Shown here one piece after another: positions 37,885 to 45,759 of a stretch of 64,000 nt of DNA (positions are counted from its first letter, which is position 1; each line of letters starts with the position of its first letter). The translations under genes were made by a program, and so were the position numbers. Where the stretch lies: positions 3,761,546-3,825,545 of the forward strand of contig NZ_CP036269.1 of NCBI RefSeq assembly GCF_007744675.1, given 5' to 3'. The notes below the pieces were generated by a model that saw nothing but the letters and a program-made list of their open reading frames with translations, had not been told where the DNA came from and did no database searches. The DNA comes from Gimesia alba (GTDB lineage Bacteria > Planctomycetota > Planctomycetia > Planctomycetales > Planctomycetaceae).

Positions 37885-39141
37885 TTATTGCAGCCCAAAC
37901 ATACCCATCGTCGCCAGGAACAGTAGATAAAGCAGTGCCAAGCCGGGATAAAAAGCCAGGGCGGCGGGCTTTCGTTCAAGCGTGACAGATGTTCCGGACG
38001 GCGGTCGTTCGTTCGAAATGTAACCGGGGGTCCATTCACTGCCCGTAGGGGTGACATATCTCGCGCGCGTCTTCCATAAGTAAACGCAGACGACCGCAAT
38101 AAACAGTGCCGCCGTCAAAGTAATCAGGGGGTGGACGGCCTGTGTTTCATCGCCCAGTTTTGCGGCATTTTCCGGAAGCTCACTGATCATTTTGGCCATG
38201 GAGACGGCAAATGCATTATTCAGGAAATGGACCAGCACCGGCGCCCAGAAACTCCGTGTGACGTAGTACACAAAATGCATAAACATGCCTAAGGGAATGA
38301 CTGCGAAGACATGTGCAGGGTGGACATGCACGATTCCAAACATGATCGACGTAATGACAATCCCCGGGATCAGTCCCCAGCGTGCTAAAAGTCCGCGACC
38401 AATCACGCCCCGAAAGACAATTTCTTCACCAATAGCCGGGAAAACCGCAATCACCAGAACCAGCGCCCAGAGAGGACTGTTTTCAGCCATCTGCTTGACC
38501 ATTTCCATTGTTTGCAGTTCGTTGAACCGTTTCAAGAAAGGGAGCTGTTCGGAGAACGTACTCCAGGCTTCAAAGGCGATGCGGTAAAATTCTCCCGAGA
38601 GCATGGAAAGGGGTATGACAGAAATGAATAACAGGAGACCGGTCGAGATTGCAAAGGGCTGTAAATTGACTTTTGCTAAAATCCCTTTTCTCAATCGCAA
38701 TCCAATGGCAGCCATGGCGATTAACACAAAAATCCCCTGCTCCACTCCTGCCATCTCTATGGGGTGACTTTCAAAAAACTGCGTGAGATTTTTTTGAATT
38801 GTGACAGCATCCTGCCCCAGATTGGTCGTCATCATCAAATAAATGAAAGCGCCGACGATAAAGAGCATGATGCCGGCGAAATGCGCACCAAAAACACCAA
38901 ACATCCAACAAATGGATTCAAGCAAACCGGGGCCCGGTGGTCGAAGATGTGTGGGCAACTGCGTCTGATCTTCTAAGTGAGCGACCTGAATGGCATCCTG
39001 GAATACCTGCTCGATCTCGGTTGCGGCATTGTCTGAGTCCGAAGTTGTGCCTGCATTTTCAGAATCATCGCTGTCCAGAAATTCCAGATTCGATAATTCG
39101 GATTCCGGATCGTCAGAAGGTCTGTTTTCAGGAGCTGCCAT
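37885..39141 (-). CDS. CPBP family intramembrane metalloprotease
   Basis: A 418-residue membrane protein of the CAAX-protease/bacteriocin-processing (Abi) family. The catalytic EEIVFRG motif (about 237-243) and the later conserved histidine motifs (GIVHVHPAHV about 269 and HFLNNAF about 306) are intact. About eight helices are predicted. It has a 60-residue acidic N-terminal cytoplasmic extension. Its substrate cannot be inferred. It is convergent with the cytochrome gene, 42 bases away. Confidence 0.88.
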   Translation of the reverse strand: MAAPENRPSDDPESELSNLEFLDSDDSENAGTTSDSDNAATEIEQVFQDAIQVAHLEDQTQLPTHLRPPGPGLLESICWMFGVFGAHFAGIMLFIVGAFIYLMMTTNLGQDAVTIQKNLTQFFESHPIEMAGVEQGIFVLIAMAAIGLRLRKGILAKVNLQPFAISTGLLLFISVIPLSMLSGEFYRIAFEAWSTFSEQLPFLKRFNELQTMEMVKQMAENSPLWALVLVIAVFPAIGEEIVFRGVIGRGLLARWGLIPGIVITSIMFGIVHVHPAHVFAVIPLGMFMHFVYYVTRSFWAPVLVHFLNNAFAVSMAKMISELPENAAKLGDETQAVHPLITLTAALFIAVVCVYLWKTRARYVTPTGSEWTPGYISNERPPSGTSVTLERKPAALAFYPGLALLYLLFLATMGMFGLQ

Positions 39142-39460
39142 AGAGAAACTCTGTTTCAGGGTAGTTGGTTGGTTGACTGTTTCGGCATGACTAAAACGGT
39201 GTAGTCGACGTAAGCTCTAACAGTCAAAAGGTATAGGGTCCCTGATATTATGAAATAGCACATCAGCCCCTTCCCGTTCAGTCTATGTCTTTATAGTCGC
39301 ATTTCAGAAGTGCGAATTCGAGTTTTTTTCAGGAAAAATGAGATTCGTTGCGAATATTGGGTAATTCAGGACGAATGAGACAGTGCAGCAATCCCTTCTT
39401 GAGAAAACTCGTTGTCGCTTTTACCTCAAAACCGGGTATGATATTTACAGGGCCAAATCA
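39142..39460. other. Divergent region between CPBP protease and kinase genes
   Basis: 319 bases serving as the upstream region of both genes. A GTG at 39383 in frame with the kinase lacks a ribosome binding site. No convincing promoter pair was found; a TTGACT box at 39173-39178 has no -10 at normal spacing. Nothing else recognised. Confidence 0.35.
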
Positions 39461-40978
39461 ATGAACGAGTCATTTACTACAGATGCTATCTGTTCTGTCG
39501 AGCAAGTATCAGAAGAAATGTTACCAGATCAAGATCTCGAAGCTGACACAGCCGATCACAACTGCCAGCTGCAGTATTGCGCCAATTGCAATTCGACCTT
39601 CTTTCAAGAAGCGGGAGTCGAGAGCTGTCCTGTGTGTGGTGCTAAAGTAGATGGAGTATCGGTTTCCGATTTAGAGGAAACCATCGTGACTCACGATCTG
39701 GCGGGACGGAATTCCGAGCAACTGCCAGATGAGAACGATCTGGATGATCCAATTTCCGGTACTGACTTGCATGTCTATCAATGCCAGTCGCTGATTGGTC
39801 GTGGTGGTATGGGAATGGTGTATCTGGCGACACACCATGATCTGGGAAGACGCTGTGCTCTGAAAATTCTCAAGCCAAGGCTGGCCGAACGTGATCCGGA
39901 TTACGTCAGACGTTTTTTGCATGAAGGCCGTGCCGTCGCGACTTTGAACCATCCGAATATTGTCACAGCTCATGCGATTGGGGAAGAACGAGGTTATCGT
40001 TTTCTGGAAATGGAGTTGATTGCCGGTCGTGCGTTAGGTCGCGTGGTTCGCGAAGATGGGCCTTTGAGCCCGCTGCACGCGACATCGTTGATTGCACAGG
40101 TGGCGTCTGGTCTGGGAACGGCACATGCCAAGGGAATTATCCATCAGGATTTGAAACTGGAAAATATCCTGCTGACAAGTTCCGGCGTTCCCAAGATTGC
40201 TGATTTTGGACTCGCGAAGCGGATCACGGCAGACGACTGCGATTCATCACAACAGTATCTGGCTGGTACCCCTAATTTTATGGCTCCCGAGTTATTTCAG
40301 GGGAGCCCTGCTACCGCGACATCCGATGTGTACTCGCTGGGAGTCTGCTTTTTTGTCTTGTTGACCGGGCAACTTCCTCATCGTGGACAGAATTTTAATT
40401 CTCTGATTCAGAATGTCACTTCTCAGCCTGCACCAAGCGTGCGCGATTTCTGCTCTGAGATTCCCCTGGAAATATCAGAATGTGTTTCGTTGATGTTGGA
40501 CAAGAGTCCTGCCAATCGATTTCAAAATGGTTTCATGGCGGCACTCTATCTGAACGCGGTACTGGGGCAGGCACAGAATATTGAGGCAATGCTGCATGAG
40601 GCATTTGGCAACAATAAGAGTGTCTCCTGGATCAGAGACGGGGCACAATACATTTTGGAAGTCAGACAAGCTGCGAAAAGAAAACAGACGGTTTTTATTG
40701 AACCAAGTGATCATCAGATGCATGAGCGGCTCCTGTTGATTTACAGCACCTGTTGCAATGCGCAACCAGAATACTACGAAGAAGCACTCAGGTTAAATGC
40801 AGAAATCTCACACGGCGGGATTTCCATTCGTGAAGTCAACGGCGAATCCAAGTTCGTCATGATTGATACCTTCCCCCGCTCTTCGGTCGATGCGGAAGAT
40901 ATCCGCAAGAGTGTGATGGCGGTGGCACAGCACGCCGATGAAATTGAACATCAACTGACTGGGCATGACCTGAATTAA
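39461..40978 (+). CDS. Ser/Thr protein kinase with zinc-ribbon N-terminus
   Basis: About 505 residues. An N-terminal zinc-ribbon-like segment has CANC (40-43) and CPVC (56-59). The kinase domain (about 105-375) has the P-loop GRGGMGMV (113-120), Lys135 (CALKIL), Glu156, the catalytic loop HQDLKLEN (228-235), DFG (248-250) and TPNFMAPE. The usual HRD arginine is Gln, so it is a non-RD kinase. The last 130 residues are unrecognised. No membrane helix is seen, so it appears cytoplasmic. ATG 39461 is preferred to an upstream GTG. Confidence 0.9.
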   Translation: MNESFTTDAICSVEQVSEEMLPDQDLEADTADHNCQLQYCANCNSTFFQEAGVESCPVCGAKVDGVSVSDLEETIVTHDLAGRNSEQLPDENDLDDPISGTDLHVYQCQSLIGRGGMGMVYLATHHDLGRRCALKILKPRLAERDPDYVRRFLHEGRAVATLNHPNIVTAHAIGEERGYRFLEMELIAGRALGRVVREDGPLSPLHATSLIAQVASGLGTAHAKGIIHQDLKLENILLTSSGVPKIADFGLAKRITADDCDSSQQYLAGTPNFMAPELFQGSPATATSDVYSLGVCFFVLLTGQLPHRGQNFNSLIQNVTSQPAPSVRDFCSEIPLEISECVSLMLDKSPANRFQNGFMAALYLNAVLGQAQNIEAMLHEAFGNNKSVSWIRDGAQYILEVRQAAKRKQTVFIEPSDHQMHERLLLIYSTCCNAQPEYYEEALRLNAEISHGGISIREVNGESKFVMIDTFPRSSVDAEDIRKSVMAVAQHADEIEHQLTGHDLN

Positions 40979-41467
40979 GCCAGATGCATCGGGAATGGTG
41001 TGCCGCGTATCGGCCGTTTATACCAGTTATGCCGCTTATCCCTTTTTTCTCCGGCTCGATCAATGGGGCGTTGATTCGTCCTTTCGTTTTCTTCGGACTT
41101 CCGTCAGCTCCAGAAGGGCAAGAAATGGCCTGATAGGTGGCTCGAACCACAGTTCTAGCCTGATTTTGCCGATGAATTCACTGAGATCATAAATCAAGAT
41201 CTTGACCACCCATTCAAACCACTGATATAGTCAATATTGGCGAATCAGACTTGATTGCGCTGCAGCAAGAACAGGAGTGTCTGTTCTTGTGTGCATGTTC
41301 AGGTTTTGGTGATCCGTATCTTGGCTGGAAGCCAAATTGTTTCCACTCTCTCTGAATTTCTCTTTGATTCGGCAATCTTTTGCAGGAATCTCGATCAGAG
41401 AGTCGATATACTGAGACTTTCAAAAACAATACACACTATTGAATCGTCAGCAGCCCTGGGGTAATTC
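40979..41467. other. Intergenic region with promoter and hairpin
   Basis: 489 bases between the kinase and a secreted-protein gene. Besides the promoter at 41202-41231 it contains a 9-bp hairpin (CAAGAACAG 41266-41274, CTGTTCTTG 41281-41289) in the predicted leader. It lacks a T tract. No coding frame here is supported. Confidence 0.45.
41194..41231 (+). promoter_or_regulatory. Promoter overlapped by a 12-bp palindrome
   Basis: TTGACC (41202-41207) and TATAGT (41226-41231) are 18 bases apart, and a TGA precedes the -10 as in extended -10 promoters. The palindrome TCAAGATCTTGA (41194-41205) covers the -35 box, a common repressor position. It would drive the gene at 41468 with a leader of about 230 bases. 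Confidence 0.45.
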
Positions 41468-42304
41468 ATGCGTTTTTCTTTGCGACAATCTGTTCTGGCA
41501 GCCCTGTTTTGTGGTTGTCTGGTTCTCACTTCTGTCGGCAACCAGAGCTTTGCTCAACAACGGACTTTGACTCGTGGTTTCACGATTAAAGCCGACATCG
41601 CGGCCACTGGTGAAGAACGTGCCGCTCAGAAATCATTGTGGGTGCTGGATGCGACCTTCAAACCGATGCGAATGGTCCGCATGGATTTGACTAACCCCAA
41701 GACCGGTAAAAAAGAAAAAACGCTGGTCTGGTATATTGTTTACAAGTGTGTGCTGAGGTCGATTGAACGTCCGAGCGATAAAGATGAATTTACTCCTGAA
41801 AATGACGAAGTTCCCCCGCCAGGACCAGCACTGTTTGTTCCCGAAATTACCCTGATCACAAACGACAACGGCCAGGAGAAAATCTACCCTAACCAGATTC
41901 TGCCGGAAGCCGAAGCTATTATCAACAAGCGGGAACGACGAGAATTTAAGAACGCAGTCGACATTATTGGAGAATTACCCCCTGTCACTCCTGCCGACTC
42001 AAAAGAGGAACAGGCCATCTATGGTGTTTGTGCCTGGACGGGCGTGGACCCCAGCACTGATTATTTCACACTCCTGTTCTCAGGGCTCTCCAATGGTTAC
42101 AAAATTGTGGATGGTCCCGATGGTAAGAAGCAGATCCGGCGAAAAATACTTGTGCAACAGTATTGGCGGCCCGGCGATGAATTCGGTCAACAGGAACGGG
42201 AATTCCGCCCTAAAGACAACCCTTATTGGGCTTACCTGTCTAATGACCCAGAAATGGCTGCTAAAGAGCTGAAACTCGATAATTCCACAACGTCAGCCCC
42301 CTGA
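41468..42304 (+). CDS. Secreted protein of unknown function
   Basis: A 278-residue protein with a signal peptide ending near SFAQQ (residue 31). The mature part has no motif I can assign; it contains a segment GFTIKADIAATGEE, a central proline-rich turn (ENDEVPPPGPALFVPE) and a conserved-looking GVCAWTGVDPSTDYFTLLFSGLS. GGGG lies before the ATG at 41468. Probably a planctomycete-restricted periplasmic protein. It ends 159 bases before rpmA and could share its transcript. Confidence 0.75.
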   Translation: MRFSLRQSVLAALFCGCLVLTSVGNQSFAQQRTLTRGFTIKADIAATGEERAAQKSLWVLDATFKPMRMVRMDLTNPKTGKKEKTLVWYIVYKCVLRSIERPSDKDEFTPENDEVPPPGPALFVPEITLITNDNGQEKIYPNQILPEAEAIINKRERREFKNAVDIIGELPPVTPADSKEEQAIYGVCAWTGVDPSTDYFTLLFSGLSNGYKIVDGPDGKKQIRRKILVQQYWRPGDEFGQQEREFRPKDNPYWAYLSNDPEMAAKELKLDNSTTSAP

Positions 42305-42463
42305 ATCTCCGGTTTCTTACTGGAAAATAGCGGGAAGTTGTCTGGAAAACGGATTATCTCTTGCAACTTCAGGCCCAATTCGCCAAGATACGGCCTCAAA
42401 TAACATCTTTTTATTGAATTCGCCCCTTTAGCGGGCATCTTTTGCTACCTGAGGATAAAAGCA

Positions 42464-42715
42464 ATGGCTCATAAGAAAGGACAAGGGTCCAGCCGTAACG
42501 GACGCGATTCAGAAGCACAACGCCGCGGAATTAAAAAATTCGGTGGGGAAAGCGTCCTGGCAGGAAACATTATTGCCCGTCAATGTGGTACAAAATGGCA
42601 TCCCGGAAAAAATGTTGGTATGGGCCGAGACTATACCATCTTTTCTCTGGTTGAAGGCAAAGTTTATTTCGACAAAGAAGGTCGACGTATCAACGTTGAG
42701 CCTGCCTTGAACTAA
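42464..42715 (+). CDS. rpmA: Ribosomal protein L27
   Basis: An 83-residue bacterial L27: [20 protein letters not shown] at the N-terminus, then the [22 protein letters not shown] segment (about 38-60) typical of bL27. L27 helps position tRNAs at the peptidyl transferase centre. The N-terminus is the short, uncleaved kind. GAGGATAAAAGCA precedes the ATG. The usual neighbours rplU (L21) and obg are not adjacent, which is unusual. Confidence 0.97.
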   Translation: MAHKKGQGSSRNGRDSEAQRRGIKKFGGESVLAGNIIARQCGTKWHPGKNVGMGRDYTIFSLVEGKVYFDKEGRRINVEPALN

Positions 42716-42737
42716 ACGGGTTCCGCTACGAGACACA

Positions 42738-42777
42738 TTAAAGGTTTCCTGAAGTCTGCTTCAGGAAACCTTTTTTT
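42738..42777 (+). terminator. Intrinsic terminator of rpmA
   Basis: A perfect stem (AAAGGTTTCCTGAAG / CTTCAGGAAACCTTT) is followed by a T7 tract. The T tract overlaps the stop codon of the convergent htrA gene (42776-42778). Confidence 0.9.
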
Positions 42778-43996
42778 ATTGGCGATTTGTATGGCTGGCC
42801 GTCAATTTCACGGAGATTTTCGTCGGCGTTTGCTCTTTCCCTCTTAAAACGGTCACAAGTACCGTGTCGCCCGGTTTTTTGCTTTCGATGTAGTCCAGAA
42901 AGTCGGCCGCCGTTTTAATTTCGTTCCCGTCGACAGCAACGATTAAGTCGGCTGCGCCACGGTCAACGCGTTCAATCACAATCAGCCCTCTTCTCTGTCT
43001 CTCAATTTTTGGCCCTCGTAAGCCGGCCTTTTCAGCGGGGCCTCCTGGAGTCAATTTGGCAACGAGTAAGCCCTGCTCCGTTTCGTAGACACGTTGAATG
43101 CCGATTTCCGGATGGATCATATGACCGTGTGTAAGAAGTTGAGGAACAACCCGTGCGACCAGGTTTGAGGGAATCGCAAATCCGACGCCCGAGCTCTGTC
43201 CCGTGCTGCTGGCAATCGCTGTATTAATGCCGATTAATTGGCCATGAGAGTTGAGTAAGGGGCCGCCCGAATTTCCGGGATTAACCGCGGCATCGATTTG
43301 AATGATTGATTTGATTGTGCGATTCCCGCGCAACTTTAGTGACCGGTTCAGACTGGAAATAATGCCGCAAGTCATAGTGCGTTCCAGACCAAATGGGTTA
43401 CCAATGGCAAAGACCCGCTGCCCGACTTTGAGCCGACTGGAATCCGCCATCGTAACCGGATGCAGGATTTGCGGTTCTTCTTCAATCTTGATCACAGCAA
43501 TATCATTAATGGCATCGGCACCAACGAATGTCGCCGAGTAGGACTTGCCGTTGAATAATGTGACGTTGACCTGCTGGGCATTTTCAATCACATGGTAATT
43601 CGTCAAAATATGTCCTGACTTATCGATGATGGCGCCAGAGCCTGCTCCTTCCGTGTCATATTCCAGTAAGAAAAATCCATCGGTTTTCGTGCTTTTTGTC
43701 GTGATGTGAACCACGCTCTTATTTAATTTCTCGTAGACGCTGACATTGATTTCTTCTTCAGGTGACAGGCCGCGCTCATTGAAAAAGTTTTGCTGAGTTG
43801 CCTGCCCGGATTTTTTCGTGGTGGGCTTTGATAAAGTGGGATTCAGCGGTGTAGGAGGGATAATCCGCGGGCCCGTTGGTTTCATGGGGACTTGCGCTTC
43901 AGAAGAGGTAATCCAGAGCGAAGATGGTGATTCAATCGAAGCGACAAGCAAGCCGCCTAATACTGCAGAGAAAAAACAACCGATAACATATTTCAT
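42776..43996 (-). CDS. HtrA/DegP-type serine protease
   Basis: About 406 residues, exported or anchored by an N-terminal hydrophobic segment. The trypsin-like domain has the catalytic triad His135 (TNYHVIE), Asp165 (NDIAVIK) and Ser243 (GNSGGPLL). One PDZ domain occupies about 290-395. ATG 43996 is preferred, since GAGG lies before it and overlaps the GTG at 44008. A Pro/Lys-rich linker (about 35-70) precedes the protease. Likely envelope protein quality control. Confidence 0.93.
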   Translation of the reverse strand: MKYVIGCFFSAVLGGLLVASIESPSSLWITSSEAQVPMKPTGPRIIPPTPLNPTLSKPTTKKSGQATQQNFFNERGLSPEEEINVSVYEKLNKSVVHITTKSTKTDGFFLLEYDTEGAGSGAIIDKSGHILTNYHVIENAQQVNVTLFNGKSYSATFVGADAINDIAVIKIEEEPQILHPVTMADSSRLKVGQRVFAIGNPFGLERTMTCGIISSLNRSLKLRGNRTIKSIIQIDAAVNPGNSGGPLLNSHGQLIGINTAIASSTGQSSGVGFAIPSNLVARVVPQLLTHGHMIHPEIGIQRVYETEQGLLVAKLTPGGPAEKAGLRGPKIERQRRGLIVIERVDRGAADLIVAVDGNEIKTAADFLDYIESKKPGDTVLVTVLRGKEQTPTKISVKLTASHTNRQ

Positions 43997-44346
43997 GTTA
44001 TACCTCACATGACACGGAACTCAAAGAAACTGGGTAAAACAAGAAGTCAAGGTGTTTCGTGGGGAGCACTATTTGAGAAATGATTTCATGCAATTTCTCA
44101 AATAACACATGAATTCTGGATAGAACTAGATCATAATTCGATACCAGACTCCCAGAGTCGCTTCTGACTTTGTTATCTTAATCAGATAGCCGAAGTGACA
44201 GCAATCATTATCACTAATCTGCCTGAAGGGTAAATAGGAAATCAGGCTACGAGAAGTAAAAGCAAGGCTGCCCTGCAGAATACGGACACATTGAAAACAA
44301 CGACGTTTTCTCTCACCAACCCGAAGTTCAGCATGAAAGGATCAAT
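43997..44346. promoter_or_regulatory. Divergent htrA/pfk control region with inverted repeat
   Basis: 350 bases shared by htrA (minus) and the phosphofructokinase gene (plus). A perfect 12-bp inverted repeat TATTTGAGAAAT / ATTTCTCAAATA (44070-44081 and 44093-44104) with an 11-base spacer lies about 75 bases upstream of htrA. With no T tract, it is a candidate operator. GAAAGGATCAAT precedes the pfk start. Confidence 0.45.
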
Positions 44347-45759
44347 ATGCGTCGGATTGCCCTCTTAACAGCAGGTGGAGATACACCGGCTCTCAATGCA
44401 ACTCTGTTTGGAGCTGTGGAACGAGCCAATGAACTTCGGATTGAAGTGATCGGGATCATCAAAGGTTTTGGTGGCTTGCTCGACCCCAATGTCCCCCATC
44501 TTCGGCTCAACCCCCTGTATTCAACCATTCCCGAACTCGATCCACGTTGTGGCGGAACGATTCTCGGTTCTTCGCGGACCTACATTGATGATTCGCATGC
44601 GGGGGAACTGCAACTTGTCAAGAAACGCCTTGATCAATTAGGCATTGAAGGTTTGATCTGTATTGGCGGCGATGGCACGCTGAATGGGATGCAGCCGATT
44701 TCTCAATTCATGCCCTGTGTCCTGGCTCCGAAAACCATTGATAACGATCTGGGTTTGAATTATCTGGACGAACCCAATGAATGGGTGCGCGAGGTCGATT
44801 CTGAAAGTAAAAAAGAAAAATTCCGGAAGATGCCCAGCAAACAGGATCTGGATCTGGAAGACATCGTTAATTATGCCACTCCCGGATACGCTACGGCAGT
44901 CTATGTCTGTGTTCAGGGAGTTCAGCGAATCCGTACCACGGCAGAAAGTCATCGTCGGATTGCGATTGTGGAGGTGATGGGAAGAGAGTCAGGCTATCTT
45001 GCACTGGGGGCGGCATATGGACAGCCCGATATTATTCTGATTCCGGAAGTCCCCCTGGATTACGAACGATTTGAACGCCGTGTACGAGATCTCTATGATG
45101 CGCAGAAAAATGTTGTGATTGTAATCGGTGAGGGATTGCGCGATCAGGATGGAAAACGTTTAGGAGATATTTCCAAGAGCGTGGACCCGGCCGGGAATGT
45201 GATCTTCAGCGGTGCGGCGGAGGTGCTGCAGAACATGCTCGTTGAATCAATGGGCGATCATTATTTTGTGTCACGCAAGCGGCATGAACAGGCAGCCGCG
45301 GCAACATTCACACGAAAAATTGGTCATACGCAACGAGGCGGTCGGCCGATCCGGTTTGACCGATATTACGCAGCGCAGTTAGGTGGAAAGGCCATCGATC
45401 TGCTCGTCCAGCGCCAAAACAACTATGTGGCTATCCTGCAATGGAATGAGCAACAGGGGTTCCATGTCAGTTCGATTAATGGAAATGCATTACGCGATTC
45501 CTGGCGCGGAATTCATCCGCGATTGCTACATCCCTCATTTTATGACGAGCATCGATACCAGCCTTCGAAGCTTGGCATCAACTATCTTTCAAAAATTTTC
45601 ACGAATGCAGTTGGTTCTGATGACCTGGAAATCTTACGGGAAGACCTGTTTGACACAGGACATTTAAAGTCCCGATATCAAAGTGTGAATGTGGAAATTC
45701 ACAAACATATTCGATACCTGAGGTCGGATAACGAAGAGGGCCCGATTGATCCTTTTTAA
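44347..45759 (+). CDS. 6-phosphofructokinase
   Basis: A 470-residue group A phosphofructokinase. The substrate motifs are LLTAGGDTPALN (7-18), GGDGT (107-111), PKTIDND (128-134) and MGRESG (211-216). ATP-dependent enzymes have Gly at the second position of GGDG, while PPi-dependent ones have GGDD and a Lys in PKTIDND. This protein combines GGDGT with PKTIDND, as in trypanosomal-type ATP enzymes, so ATP is the likelier phosphoryl donor. A 40-residue charged insertion (about 138-180) follows PKTIDND. Its stop overlaps the next convergent gene. Confidence 0.92.
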   Translation: MRRIALLTAGGDTPALNATLFGAVERANELRIEVIGIIKGFGGLLDPNVPHLRLNPLYSTIPELDPRCGGTILGSSRTYIDDSHAGELQLVKKRLDQLGIEGLICIGGDGTLNGMQPISQFMPCVLAPKTIDNDLGLNYLDEPNEWVREVDSESKKEKFRKMPSKQDLDLEDIVNYATPGYATAVYVCVQGVQRIRTTAESHRRIAIVEVMGRESGYLALGAAYGQPDIILIPEVPLDYERFERRVRDLYDAQKNVVIVIGEGLRDQDGKRLGDISKSVDPAGNVIFSGAAEVLQNMLVESMGDHYFVSRKRHEQAAAATFTRKIGHTQRGGRPIRFDRYYAAQLGGKAIDLLVQRQNNYVAILQWNEQQGFHVSSINGNALRDSWRGIHPRLLHPSFYDEHRYQPSKLGINYLSKIFTNAVGSDDLEILREDLFDTGHLKSRYQSVNVEIHKHIRYLRSDNEEGPIDPF

